This document shows, piece by piece, positions 32,587-44,815 of a stretch of DNA of 64,000 bases. This DNA comes from Palaemon carinicauda (Eukaryota > Arthropoda > Malacostraca > Decapoda > Palaemonidae). The DNA is taken from assembly GCF_036898095.1 (NCBI RefSeq), contig NC_090759.1, positions 19,261,277 through 19,325,276 of the forward strand. The letters are read 5' to 3'. A model generated the notes under the pieces. The model had not been told where the DNA came from. It ran no database searches and worked only from the letters and a program-made list of their open reading frames with translations. A program made the position numbers and the translations under genes. The stretch's first letter is position 1, and each line of letters opens with the position of its first letter.

Positions 32587-34009
32587 GCAGGAGGACTGCC
32601 AATCCTAGCGTTTGTGGCCTCGGCCGCTCCCTCTAGGATTCTTCCCTCCCCTGGAGAACTTCTTGGCTTTCTTGTCCTTGACAGGAAAGGGCTTAGACAC
32701 CACTGTCTTCGCTGCGGCTGCCGGTTTCGTGGTCTTGGTAGGGCGTGGCTTCTGGGGTGCTGGAGGTTTATAGGGCTTAGATGTCAAAGCCCTGTGTAGG
32801 AGGGAGTCTTGGTGGGAATTCCTCCACCTCTCAGCGTCCTGCTCCACGTCTCTAGGCTTAAACAGGTTCGTTCCCATCACGGAAGAATGTCTGAGCCTGT
32901 TGATCTCAGTGTTGGGGACCTATTGATGGAACCTCTTAGACACTGCATCCCGAAGTTTCAAGATGATGTTGGCCCACAAGTTCGAAACTTGGTGGGCCAG
33001 AAACTCGATCGCGCTAGTGCCTGAGGGTAAAAAGGTCTCCATAGCTTTCCTGGTACGTTCTTTGGATAAATCCTCCGAATGTATCAGGATACGTAAGGTC
33101 CCTAGCCAGATATCCAGTCACGAAGTGGCCTGCATGGCACTCTTCGCCACCTTCTGGCTAAGGATCTCAGTCGCCGAGAATGAGACCTACCGGTTAGAGA
33201 GCCTCTCAAGAGGGATTCCCCTGGTAAGCTCTTCCAACGAATGGTGAAGGGGAAGAGCCAAACAAGGCTCCTCTACGATCTCGAAGTACCTCCTCTGCTG
33301 TACACGAGGAGGTGGGAGGAGCTTGTTGCCGGCGCTGGTTGGGCTGGAAGAGGAAAGCTCGGAGAGCTGGACTTCGATCTTGTCCCTGGGACTCTTAACC
33401 CCTTGAGACCAGGGCAAAGCTGCACTGGCCTTTGAGGGTTTTAGAGTCCCAAACACACTGTCCAAGACCTTGTCTTTGCCCTCTCGAGGAGGAATCTCTG
33501 GGTCAGCAAACCCATTGAGAGTCCTCATAAGAGTCAGAACCTGCCAGAAAGCATGCTCTGACTCCTGCAGCTCTCCTCCTGAAGGACTAGCAGCGAAGTC
33601 TCCGGTCCCAAAAGGCTCTTCTTAGGGGAACTCGCGGACGTTGGTACTGTCTTGGAGTCCTTCGACTCCCTCCCGGGAGGAATGCAAGACTCCAACAACG
33701 ACGGGGGTAGGCTCTTCTCCACCCCTACCCGAGAAGACTTTCTAGCACGAGGTGGGGTTTCCCTCATTGGTGTGATGGGGGAATGCCTCACCTCACGTGA
33801 CTCCCCTGAGGACGGGAAGTCTTCGTCCGAAGGGGAGGGAGAAAAAGTCTGGGGGGGGAGGCTTGACTCAAAGACTTGCGAGGAGACAGCTTTGTCCTTG
33901 GAGAAGTTATCACGTCTGAAACTCCTCTTTATCTCTTCAGGGGAGTACATGCTGCCAAGGATTTGTGGCCCAGCTCAGAGAGAACAGGCTTAAACGCCTG
34001 CGCAACTGC

Positions 34010-34590
34010 TCTGATCAGCGCCCCAAACCAAGGCTTCTGGCTGACGGCTGCGCTGTCAGACACTCCCTCTGTAGGGAAAGGGATCGACCGATCCCTGGGA
34101 GGAGTTTCCAAAGGGGGGTTCGCCTGAAGAGAAAAAGGTGGAGAAAAAATGTCCCTGGACCTTTCTGGAACCTTTCCCCTGCCGGAGAGCGCGCTGTTCT
34201 GCGCTTGCGTGGGGGTGGGGGGGTGGGGAATGGGGTGATGGCAACCTTGCCGCGCAGTGTCCTGCAGCCTCGCGCGTGTGAGGGTATTGGCGTTCGCGCT
34301 CAGTGCCCCAAACCAAGGCTGCTGGCTGACAGCTGCGCTGTCAGACACTCCTTCTGGAGGGAAAGGGATCGACCGATCCCTGGGAGGAGTTTCCAAAGAA
34401 GGGTTCGCCTGAAAAGAAAAAGATGGAGAAGAAATGTCCCTGGACCTTTCTGGAACCTTCCCCCTGCTGGCGAGTGCGCTGTTCTGCGTTTGTGTGGGGG
34501 GGGATGGGGCGATGGCAACCTTGCCGCGCGGTGTCCCGCAGCCTCGCGCATGGGACGGTATTCCCCATCGTGCAAGCACCAACGCGCTCG
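34010..34590 (-). repeat. 285-bp tandem duplication in DIRS-B Gag
   Basis: The block starting CCCCAAACCAAGGCT at 34021 recurs at 34306 with few changes over most of its length. Both copies encode the same segment (SIPFP-EGVSDSAAVSQ), and 285 is a multiple of three. Confidence 0.8.
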
Positions 34591-35039
34591 CGCGATGGGG
34601 AATACCCGGGGTCGCGCGCGCGGGTGAATGTTGGTATGCGTGCGGCGCGCATGAGGGCGATGGCGAAAGTGGGCGCGGGCGAACGATGGCGCGTAGGAGC
34701 GCATGTTGGAGACACCAGAGGGTGCGCAGAAGGTAGATTGCGCAATCGTGCGCGTCCGAGGGTGAATGTTTGCGCGGGCGCGCAGGATCAGGATGAAGAG
34801 CCCGTGCGGGCGATGATACCGTTGGGCGTGTGCGCGCAGAAGAGACACCTCTTGCGCGGGGGTGCGCATGTGTGCACACATCAGGCTGGGGAGATGGGCG
34901 TGGGGGCGCATTCTCGTGGGCACGTGTGGGTGACTGCGCGCGAATGCGTGCTGGCGAGGGATGGCGCGCAGGTGAAGGTCAAGGGCGCGTTGCCGAGCAC
35001 TGACGAGTAGGAGAAGCCTTCAACTTCCCTACTGTGCCC

Positions 35040-35290
35040 AAATCGGAAGATCGTGGGCGGGCAGGAGATCGTGGGGGCGTAGGAGATCGTGGGCGTGCAG
35101 GAGATCGTTGGCGAGGAGAGCGCTGGTGCACAGGAGAGCGCAGGCGCGCAGGAGAACAATGGTCCGCATGGTGCGCGGGTGGGCGCTGGCGCGCGGGTGG
35201 GCGCTGGCGCCGGTTTGGCGCTGGCGCGCGGGTGGGCACTGGCGCGCGGGTGTGCGCCGGCACGCTTTATCAGGATCGTCGACAACAGGT
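35040..35290. repeat. GC-rich minisatellites
   Basis: Short repeats of AGGAGATCGTGGGCG type (35050-35160) followed by GGGCGCTGGCGCGCGGGT type (35180-35270), lying within the Gag-coding region. Confidence 0.75.
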
Positions 35291-36082
35291 GCGCGCTGGC
35301 ACGTAAGGGACGTATCCGCCAATTTGCGTATACACCCTTGTTGCCCCGAAGGGACCGTTGCCTGATTTACAAAAACAGTATTGGTATGCACCCACAGCGC
35401 AACAGCAGCCAGGAACAGCGACGGCAGGTCAGCAGGTCTGACGGGTGGAACGTCGGCATATCCTATGTAAGGACGACCTTCCAACGAAGGGGATCGCGAA
35501 CGATCCGCAGAGAGGTCCAGGGTTGTAGCAGGAACAGTCGGAGATCGGTGACGAGACTCCTCTGCGGCGGACTGCAACGATGACGTTGAACGAAAGAGGT
35601 GAAGGCAGGCCTCTCCGGCGAAGAGAAGGCGAGCTTTACGCCGTATGTGCCCTCTGGGGGCCGTTGGATCAGCGAGCTGACCGTCAGCAGTCCTCCGAAG
35701 AGGAGTCTCTGTGAGTGAACTCCCCCGAGCCCAGAGGGAGAGAATCACCGGCAGGAGAGACTGTTGGACTTAGTTCCTCCCTCGAAGGTTGAGCAGAGGG
35801 AGAAACTAAGCCTTCAGCTACACCAGGTTGAGCAGTTTCAGAGGTCGAAGATACCGCATCGGAAGCCTCTGCCCCCACAACGTCGACGATAGACAGAGGA
35901 TCAACCTCTGCCAAAGTCGGCGATTGCTTGACAGCGGCACCCAACCGGATCATGTCAAACAAAGCTTCCTTGAAGGGCAAACCCTCGAGCCCCAAGGAAG
36001 ACCAAAGCTGGAATAAATCATTACTCACATTAATATTTAATTCCTCCCCCAGGGGAGGAGGAGGAGCTGCCTCGCTAGGGGC

Positions 36083-37143
36083 CTAGAAAACAAGCTTGTT
36101 GCATATGCAGATGATGCTACTCTCTTTCCATCAATTCCATCCCCTGAATGTAGATCTAGGGTTGGTGAATCCCTTAATAGAGATTTAGCTAGAGTTAGTG
36201 CATGGTGCAAATTATGGGGTATGAAGTTGATTCCTAACAAAACTCAAAGTATGATTGTAAGTAGGTCAAGGACGGTGGTTCCTCAACATCCGGATCTCAG
36301 TATTGATAATGTTCCTTTGAATATGTATGACTCTTTCAAAATTTTAGGTGTGATTCTCGACAGTAAATTTACTTTTGAGAAACATATAAGGTCTGTGTCT
36401 TCTTCAATTTCACAAAAAATAGGCTTATTGAGAAAGTCTTTCAAGATTTTCGGTGATCAATCTATTCTGAAGAAGTGTTTTAATTCTTTCATTCTACCTT
36501 GTTTTGAGTATTGTTCTCCTGTCTGGTCTTCAGCTGCTGATTTTCATCTTAATTTGTCGGACAGAAACTTACGGTCTATTAAATTTCTTATTCCTGATCT
36601 AGATATTAATCTCTGGCATCGTCGTTCAATTAGTTCATTATGCATGTTGCATAAGATTTTACATAACTCTGACCATCCTTTACATTCAGATCTCCCTGGA
36701 CAATTCTATCCTGTTCGTAATACTAGGCAGGCAGTTAATTCTAATAGCCAGGCCTTCTCCATCACGAGGCTCAATACTATGCAGTACTCTAGAAGTTTTA
36801 TTCCAGCTGTGACCAAGTTGTGGAATGATCTTCCTAATCGGGTGGTTGAATCAGTAGAACTTCAAAAGTTCAAAGTTGGAGCAAATGCTTTTTTGTTGAC
36901 CAGGCGGACATGGTCTTTTTATAGTTTATTTATGACATACAGTATTTGTTTTTGATGTTGTTGATAGTTTATTATATGACATGTCTGTTTTGACGTTGTT
37001 TCTTATTTTAGAATGATTTATTGTTAATTTGTTCTCTTCATTTATTTATTTCCTTATTTCCTTTCCTCACTGGGCTATTTTTCCCTGTTGGAGCCCCTGG
37101 GCTTATAACATCTTGCTTTTCCAACTAGGGTTGTAGCTTGGAT
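36083..37143 (+). pseudogene. LINE-T polymerase, 5'-truncated, long open C-terminal part
   Basis: An uninterrupted frame from about 36083 to the stop at 36953-36955. It begins inside the RT palm (LVAYADDATLFPS), continues through LWGMKLIPNKTQSM, LGVILDSKFTFEKHI and CFEYCSPVWSSAAD, and ends with FIPAVTKLWNDLPNRVVESV and FKVGANAFL. It is a non-LTR polymerase missing everything upstream of YADD. A 3' UTR follows with TTTCCTTTCCTCACTGGGCT and CTTTTCCAACTAGGGTTGT, then ATA and TA repeats. Typical 5'-truncated insertion; no target duplication could be identified. Confidence 0.8.
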
Positions 37144-37161
37144 AGTAATAATAATAATAAT

Positions 37162-37238
<77 letters not shown>
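37144..37238. repeat. (ATA)n followed by (TA)n microsatellite
   Basis: ATA units directly at the LINE-T 3' end merge into a TA run of about 70 bp. Confidence 0.95.
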
Positions 37239-37244
<6 letters not shown>

Positions 37245-37639
37245 CATGACGTAAATGAACAGTGCCGTGTTCAATAGAAATAAAGGTTTATCTTACGTAG
37301 CGATCAACGCTTTAGTATACACCGTTGAGCTTCGGAGAAGGCAGTGGAAGGTAAACGCCTTCAGCCGCCACATACTCCAAAGGGAAAAAGAATACAGCGA
37401 AATAAGGGAGAACAAATAGCCCTACCTTATATCAATTAGAATACATTTAATGAAAAAAAAAAGCAGAGTTATAATAGTTTTAAAACGGTGATTATAATAC
37501 AAATGATAATTTTAGGGCACAAGGTGCAGGCCTTCCACCTCATACAAGTGGATGCTTCACATCTGCTTTCTGTTAGAATGCTATTCAAAGTAAACATTGG
37601 TCGCGTCAATAAACAAAAACTTATCTCACAGCTGCCATA
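37239..37639. other. Intergenic stretch, nothing recognised
   Basis: AT-rich without a credible ORF or known repeat. Confidence 0.4.
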
Positions 37640-37653
37640 TTATTATCATCCTC

Positions 37654-37732
<79 letters not shown>

Positions 37733-37870
37733 GCTAAGTTACAACTGTATTTGGAAAAGCAGGATCCTATAAATCCAAAGGCCCCAACATGGTAAAATAA
37801 TCCAATGAGAAAAGGAACTAAATGGATTACAAGAGAAGTATTGAACACTTAATATACTATATTTCAAGAG
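37640..37870 (-). mobile_element. LINE-T 3' tail with ATT microsatellite
   Basis: TCATT/ATT tract (37640-37732), then on the minus strand the LINE-T tail (ATGTTGGGGCC, TTTCCAAATACAGTTGTAAC), diverged. No coding sequence. Confidence 0.6.
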
Positions 37871-37899
37871 CAGTAACAACATCAAAACAGATATGTCAT

Positions 37900-38590
37900 A
37901 TCATACATACATATACCAAGGCACTTCCCACAATTTTTGGGGGTAGCCGACATCAAACAAATGAAACAAAAAAGGGGAACTCTCCTCTCTGCTTTCCTCC
38001 CATCCTGACAAGGGACTCAACCGAGTTTGGCTGGTACTGTTAGGGTGCCACAGCCCACCCTTCTCCATTATCCACCACGGACGAAGCTTCATAACGCTGA
38101 ATCGCCTACTGCTGCTACCTCCGTGGTCATCTATGGCACCGGAGGAAGCAGCAGGGCCTACCGGAACTGCTTCACAATTGCTCGCCATTCATTCCAATTT
38201 CTAGCACGCTCTCTTGCCTCTCTCACATCAATCCTCCTATCACCCAGAGCTTTCTTCACTCCATCCATCCACCCAAACCTTGGCCTTCCTCTTGCACTTC
38301 TCCCATCAACTCTTGCATTCATCACTTTCTTTAGCAGACAGCCATTTTCCATTCTCTCAACATGGCCAAACCACCTCAACACATTCATATCCACTCTAAC
38401 TTCTAACTCATTTCTTACTCCCATTCTCACCCTCACCACTTCGTTCCTAACCCTATCTACTCGAGATACACCAGCCATACTCCTTAGACACTTCATCTCA
38501 AACACATTCAATTTCTGTCTCTCTGTCACTTTCATTCCCCAGAACTCCGATCCATACATCACAGTTGGTACGATCACTGTTCTATATAAA
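37900..38590 (-). pseudogene. LINE polymerase C-terminal remnant
   Basis: Frame 38577-38158 encodes VMYGSEFWGMKVTERQKLNV, MAGVSRVDRVRNEVV and LRWFGHVERM, then GRSARGRPRFGWMDGVK: the standard C-terminal tail of a non-LTR polymerase, open over 139 codons. The rest of the polymerase is missing; it joins a LINE-T remnant at about 38590. Confidence 0.75.
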
Positions 38591-39203
38591 CTATAAAAAG
38601 ACTATGTCAGCCTGTTCAACATAAAAAATTTGCTAAAAGTTTGAATTTTTTGAAGTTCTTCTGATTCAACTACCTGATTAGGAAGATCATTCCACAATTT
38701 GATCACAACTGAAATAAAACTTCTAGAATACTATGTAGTATTGAGCCTCATGGTGGAGAACGCCTGAATTTTAGAATTAATTGCAAACCCAGCACTACAT
38801 ACAGGATGGTACTGTCCGGGAAGATCTAAACACAAAAGATGGTCAGACTTATAAAAAAAAAATTTATGCAACATGCATAATGAACTAATTGAACGATGGT
38901 GCCAGAGATTAATGTCAAGAATCGGCAATAAGAAATTTAATAAACCGTAAGTTCCTGTCCAACAAATTAAGATGACAATCGGCAGCTGAAGACCCGACAG
39001 GAGAACAATACTCGAAACAAGGGAGACTGAAAGAATTAAAACATTTCAGTATAGATTGATCACCAAATTCTTAAAAGACTTTCTCAATAAAACAATTTTT
39101 TGTGTAATTAAAGGAAAGAAGACATAGGCCTAATGTATTTTTCAAATGTAAATTTACTATCAGGAATCACACCTAAAATTTGAAAAGAGTAACACAGAGT
39201 TAA
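38591..39203 (-). pseudogene. LINE-T polymerase remnant, 3' half, split by LINE L2
   Basis: Minus-strand frames match the LINE-T protein at 36083 (DINLWHHRSISSLCMLHKF, DLPGQYHPVCSAG). It is cut at 39203, and its upstream part with the palm motif resumes at 45638 beyond LINE L2. The 12-bp ACACAGAGTTAA occurs at both break points (39192-39203 and 45626-45637). Confidence 0.75.
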
Positions 39204-39359
39204 TGAATGAATGAATGATTTAAAGTTTTCAGGCATCCTGACATCTAAGGTCATTGACGCCGGTAACATTTAATTTATGTATACATAAATAAAAAATGAA
39301 ATAAAATAAAAAATTAAAGAGTATTCAATTAAAATCATAAAAATTGAATGTCATAAAAG

Positions 39360-42300
39360 TTAAATATTTTTCAGAAGACCTACTTCTGAAAGAAATCTAA
39401 AAATGCCACTTTCATGGTAGGATACATCATTTCCAAGAATCTTGGCAAGGATGAACCTGCCACCCTCACCTCGAGCCTCAAACAAATATCTATTCCGCAA
39501 GTTGTTATAATTGGGGCATTCGGTCAACAAATGCCTTACTGTTAGAGGTACTAAACAGTTGTCGCAATACGGTTGGTGTTGGCCCTTCAGCAGAAACTCA
39601 TGTGTCAACCGAGTGTGACCAATACGGAGACGACAAAGAGACGTCTCCCATTTTCGGGGCATCATATTATACCTCCAAGGAGATATGTCATTTGTTACTT
39701 CCCTCATTTCATTTCCATCTTGACTATCCCATTGCTGTTGCCATTTATTGCAAACCAATTTCTTGATGTCAGGTAAGAAATCATTACAGGGAATGGGATA
39801 CCTTCTTGGCAGCAACTCGGATGCAGCCTCCTTAGCCAGTGAATCTGCCTTCTCATTCCCAGACACACCTACATGTGCTGGAACCCAACAAAATTGAACT
39901 GTTATACCTCTCCGTCCAATAATAAAAAGCCATTCTAAAATCTTTAAAACTAGAGGGTTATTAGAATTAAAAACTTCCATAGCTTGAAGGACACTCCTTG
40001 CATCACTAAAAATTGTAAAATTACCCTCCTTCTCCAACGCTATTTTCTCAATAGCGGTTAATATGCCATACAGTTCGGCAGTAAATATGGAAGCGGTCAG
40101 AGGAAGTGCACCTCTACAATTAAAACCATTACTATGTACTCCAAATCCAACGCCAGCATCAGATTTGGAGCCATTAGTATAGATAAAAGTTGATCCTCTA
40201 TGTTCTTTAACATGTTCATTAAAAAGAGACCTGGCTTCTATGTCTGACATATTCTTCTTATCTCCAATAAAATATTTACAAAAAGATATCTCTGGTAACT
40301 TCCATGGAGGTGTTGATGATACCTTGAATGGAAGTACCTTATTTCTAATTATATCCAGACTATTTAATAATCGTTTCACACGAAAGCCATAAGGTTGAGG
40401 AGATTTTGGGTGCAACTCAAAGTATGATGCGTGTCTTACAAGGCTTGCAGTCTGAAAGGCTAGAGAGTTAGGGAGTCTTTGCAATCTAAACCAATACCGA
40501 AGAATGGAAGACATTCGGTAAAGGTCTAGAGGTAACTCTCCAGCATCAACAAGGAGACTTGGGATAGGCGAGGTTTTAAAATCTTCAGTAGACAATCTAA
40601 TACCTGCATGATGTATCGAGACTAATATTTTTAACCGGCTTGGGGTGGCTGAAGAATATACCTCACAACCATAACTAATTTTGGGAAAAATCAAGGCCTT
40701 GTATAATTTTAAAATAGTATTGCGGTCTGCCCCCCATGATGTATGGGACAATAATTTTAAGATATTCAGAGCTTCAACACATTTAGTTTTTAGCGCTTTT
40801 AGGTGAGAAACCCATGTAAGTCTACAGTCAAATATCAAACCTAAAAATTTGGTTTCAGATACACATGGTATCCGTTGACCTTTAATGTATATATCCGGGT
40901 CTAGATGTACTCCCCGGATACGACAAAAATGGACAATGGTAGTTTTACTTGTCGAGAACTTAAATCCATTCATGTCAGCCCACTGGATAATTTTATCAAT
41001 AGAGAGTTGGATTTTTCTCTCAACCATTGCCATTCTAGTGCCAGCAAATGATATTGAGAGATCATCCACAAATAATGTTGAGAGAACATCCTGGGGAATG
41101 GCTGAGGATATCCCATTAATTGCTAGTGCAAAAAGGGTTACACTCAGCACACTACCCTGAGGAACTCCTCCTTCCTGGCACTTACTCTCTGATAGAGTTT
41201 CCCCCACTCTCACTTGAAAAACTCTACGTGAAAGAAATGCCTGAATAAATAGTTGCAGCTCTCTTATCAATCCCAATTCATGAATGGTTTTAAGGATACC
41301 ATATCTCCATGTGGTATCATATGCCTTTTCAAGGTCAAAAAATACTGTAACATGGTGCTGTTTGGAAGCAAAGGCTTCACAAATAGAAGACTCAAGTCGT
41401 ATCAACACATCAGTCGTTGAGAGCATTTTTCGGAATCCACATTGAATCGGTGATAAAATACCCTTCTTTTCAAGGTACCATATCAGCCTTGCATTGACCA
41501 TCTTCTCCATGATTTTACATAAACAAGATGTCAATGCAATAGGACGATAGTTTGCTGCTAAAAACTTGTCTTTACCGGGTTTTAAAAAGGCTAAAATAAT
41601 GGCTAGTTCCCAAACACTTGGGTAACTATGATCATGCCATATTCTATTAATAATGCTTAAAATAAATAGCTTTGTATTAAAATGTACATGTTTAATCATT
41701 GCATATGGAATTCCATCGGGTCCAGGGGTTGTATCGTTGCATTGAGCAAGTGCGGAATCAAATTCTCTTTCAGTGAAAGAAGAATTATACGACTCTTCCC
41801 TTCTTGTTGCAAAATTTAAAATTTTCTTTTCTTCAGTGCTTCTATACTGGTGACCAGGGGCTCCTTCACACCTGCTGGATACATTTGAAAAATGATCAGC
41901 CAGGGCATTGCTAACTTCATTTGCTTCAGTTACATACTGGCCATTCACCTTCAACACTGGTGGTGGGTTGGGGGTGAATTTGCCAGCTATCTTTTTTACT
42001 TTCCTCCACACAGAAGATGGTGGTGTTCTACTGTTAATGGAGGAAACAAAAGACATCCATGACTGGCGCCTTGCTTCTTTCATGGCACGACGGAACTGTG
42101 CTCTACATTTCTTGTACATAGTTAAATTCTCATCAGTTCTGCGTCTACGCAATCGTGTTAGAGATCTTCTTGTGGCTTTTGGAGTGCAGTTAGTTCTGAA
42201 GACCACCACGGGACTGGTCGTCGTTTGAATAACCCTGTTGTTTTGGGAATTGAATTGACTCCTGCTGTATGAAGAGTTCCATTCAGTAGGTCTATGGCAT

Positions 42301-43062
42301 CATCAACACTTTCAAACTGTTCTGCTCTCCCTTCGATTTCACTTAGCTCGGAAAATTTAAACCAGTCTGCCTTGTCTAGATTCCAACGTGGCGATCTTTG
42401 CAAAGGCGGACCCTTGTAGGTGTTTATAATGATTGGTGCATGATCACTAGTATGCCAATCATCTAATGTCCGCCAATCAAAATCAAGAAGGCAGTTAAGA
42501 GCTTGCAATTGAAAGGTCAATGCATGACAAAGTACCTGTCTGAACATGGAAGTGTGTGGGCTCTCGTGTATTAAGGAGTCCCACATCCTCATTCTCCACA
42601 ATTGATGAGATAATATTGCCCCTTGTGTTAGCTAAAATATCACCCCATAAAGGATGTCTACCATTCATATCTCCCAGTAAGAGAAAAGGTTGAGGGAGTT
42701 GTTGAATGACCTCTGCTAAATCATCATATAAAATATTATCATTTGGAGGTAAGTACAGAGAGCATATTGTATATTTTCTCCCTATATCAATTTGTACAAC
42801 ACCTGCCTGCAGGGTTGTACGTATAGACATAGGTATTTGGGGAATATCTCGGCGAATGTACATGAGACTTCCGCCATGGCTCCCTGCTTGTTGATTATAT
42901 GGTGTTCTATAGCTAACATACTCTCGAGGACTAGGAGTGTTAGAATCAAGCATACTTTCCTGTAGACATACAATTATGGGGGAATGCTCATGAATTAGGA
43001 GCTTAAGTTCTTCATATTTCGCCCTCAAACCCTGACAGTTCCATTGCAAAATGGAGGAGAAA
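39360..43062 (-). pseudogene. LINE L2 ORF2: endonuclease-RT-RNase H
   Basis: Endonuclease at 43049-42400 (QWNCQGLRA, LLGDMNGRHPLWGD, SDHAPIIINT), with frame changes near 42500 and 42190. A 949-codon frame (42209-39360) then holds RT (NYRPIALTSCLCKIMEKM, FFDLEKAYDTTWR, GVPQGSVLSVTLF, FVDDLSI) and RNase H (SDARSVLQAM, WVPAHVGVSGNEKADSLAKE), ending in a Cys/His tail. The first RNase H catalytic residue is Asn (YTNGSK, codon AAT at 40173-40175) where L1 has Asp. With the frameshifts and this change the copy is probably inactive. No in-frame ATG precedes the endonuclease. Confidence 0.85.
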
Positions 43063-43063
43063 A

Positions 43064-44815
43064 CTATGGATTATTTCTTGAAGACATCTTGGATGAGGTC
43101 TTCCCATTAGCAGTTTTTAATTTAACATTATTACCAGTAGGTTTCTTCAGAGGTGGTCTTGTTATCTTGGGTTCAACGTTGGTGTTTTTCTTTGTATTCT
43201 TTTTATCTATTTGTTGAGGTGGATGGTGGATCTCAACTTGAATTTCTGATTTATTCAGTCCATCTTCTGGTTCATTAGAAACATCAACAGACAAAACATC
43301 AAATTTATTTGATGTCATAACCTTAACGTTTCTAATGGAGGGTGGAGAGAGAGATGGAGGTGTCTCTCTTTTGCGATTAATAGATGGTGGGATTCGAGGT
43401 TTTTTCACCTTTCCCACAACAGGTGCATCAGGTAAGTTAGTCTTAAGTGGAACCTCCATCAGATCAGGCAAGGACATGGCCTGAGAGAGGTTTGTATTAC
43501 TTTTTGTAATGGCGGCTGAAGGCTGTACAGCAATGGGCAATGACCTAGTGTTAATACACCGTGGTAAAGCCTCAGGAGGTGATATGGTTACCTCGTTATT
43601 TGACATTTTGTCAGATAGTATACTTTTTTTTGAGCTATTGGCAGTGCTAGGTTGGTTTGATTTTAATGCCTTAGCATATGTATTTGATTTATTTAATAGT
43701 CTTTTGGCATGGGTCACACTTATGTGTTCTAAGTTTGATTTGTTGAGGGCAGCTTCCTCCAACTTATATAGCTCGCAGATCTTGTCTGTGGATTTGTGAT
43801 TCGAGCTGCAATTTAAACACCTGGCTCCAAGTGCACACTCTCCATGGTAAGATTTGGAGCAAATACCACACATCTTCTCATTTTTGCAAACTTTGGACGG
43901 GTGCCCAAATTTAAAACAATTAAAGCATTGCAATGGCTTCTGCTTGAAGGGTCTTACTTTAATCCTTTCATTCTCGATAATAATATGAAAAGGTGCATCA
44001 GCATCCTGGAACGTAAAGATTATCATTGATGTACCTGGGACTTTATGAACTTTCCAAACATTTAATGGACACATGGCCAGTATCTCCTCCTCTGTAAAAT
44101 CATATAGATCTCTGTTAAAAACTACACCCCTTCCGTAGCTAAAATTTAGGTGGGGTTTGACATCTAACTTAATGTCATCATTACTTATTTTCATATTGGA
44201 CAATATTACCGACTGTGTACTGGATTTGGCATGGATAAGGAAACTATTTTTTCCGAAACGAGATATATCGCATATTTTAAAATAATTCCCTGTAACCCCC
44301 TTTAATTCAGCTATAAGCCACATCGGTGGTTTTGGATTTCTCTGGGAGGGCATGACTAAATCTGCGTCTTTTTCCAACCAATCGGCAGCCCTGTACACAT
44401 CTAAATCTTTTGGTACCTTATTGCAGAGAGCAGCCGCGACATTCAAGTTATTAATATTAATATTATTTAAATTACTTATTGCACTAAATGCTTCGTCATA
44501 ACTACTATAAGATATCCATGAATCCCAAGTTTCAGCTTCAAGTTTCATCCTTATTTCTTTTATGCATCCATAGCATTCAAATGCTTTACATAGATCATCA
44601 TAATTTGTTTCTATTGAAATTTGTGTAACATGGAGGATTCAAAGTTTCCTCGTGTTACCCAAATTACTCGATTTAGAAATATCAGTAGAATGGTCCTTTC
44701 CCGTTCTGACGTCAGCAACAGAGCTATCCCTTATCACATTAGCAGAGGTCGTCAACAGTGCCGGGGGAGAGTCAGCGTATCCAGGGGATGGGGGTTCGTT
44801 CCTCAAAGAATCCAT
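43064..44815 (-). pseudogene. LINE L2 ORF1: RRM and zinc-knuckle protein, one in-frame stop
   Basis: Starts at MDSLRNEPPSPGYADS (44815). A single TGA near 44640 interrupts the RRM-like domain where L1 reads Arg (CGA), otherwise the frame is open to 43064. Later: WDSWISYSSYDEAFSA (RRM end), a linker domain (PPMWLIAELKGVTGNYFKIC), three zinc knuckles near 43930-43770 (CFNCFKFGHPSKVC, CGICSKSYHGEC, CLNCSSNH) and a Lys/Pro-rich tail. It should coat the element RNA in the ribonucleoprotein. Confidence 0.8.

Larger units (their letters stand above)
32605..36079 (-). pseudogene. DIRS-B Gag region with coding minisatellites
   Basis: Gag-like blocks in several frames: N-terminal SNDLFQLWSSLGLEGLPF (frame open upstream to the break at 36079), an acidic Ser-rich part, a region around 34980-35290 encoding Arg/Ala/Pro repeats (PARQ, HPRAS) from a GC-rich minisatellite, a 285-bp tandem duplication (34010-34590), further blocks (33950-33187) and the basic C-terminus KFSRGGKNPRGSGRGHKR (32605-32880). 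Frameshifts separate them. The N-terminus is lost at the junction with LINE-T. Confidence 0.6.
22411..36080 (-). mobile_element. DIRS family B retrotransposon, interrupted by a LINE
   Basis: A second, distinct DIRS-type element on the minus strand: Gag region (32605-36079), RT/RNase H (31150-32586), MT-like segment (30700-31226), tyrosine recombinase (23188-23422 plus 29938-30560), 3' region, internal complementary region (22659-22755) and terminal inverted repeat (from 22411). A full-length LINE (23423-29925) splits the recombinase gene. The 5' end is cut at about 36080 by a LINE-T fragment. All ORFs are broken. Confidence 0.8.

Noticed and set aside
33929..35748. Several long Arg/Pro/Ala-rich ORFs on both strands
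   Set aside because: GC-rich minisatellite inside the DIRS-B Gag region keeps many frames open; only the minus-strand blocks matching Gag were kept.
38027..38596. 189-codon plus-strand ORF
   Set aside because: Shadow of the minus-strand LINE polymerase tail at 38158-38577.
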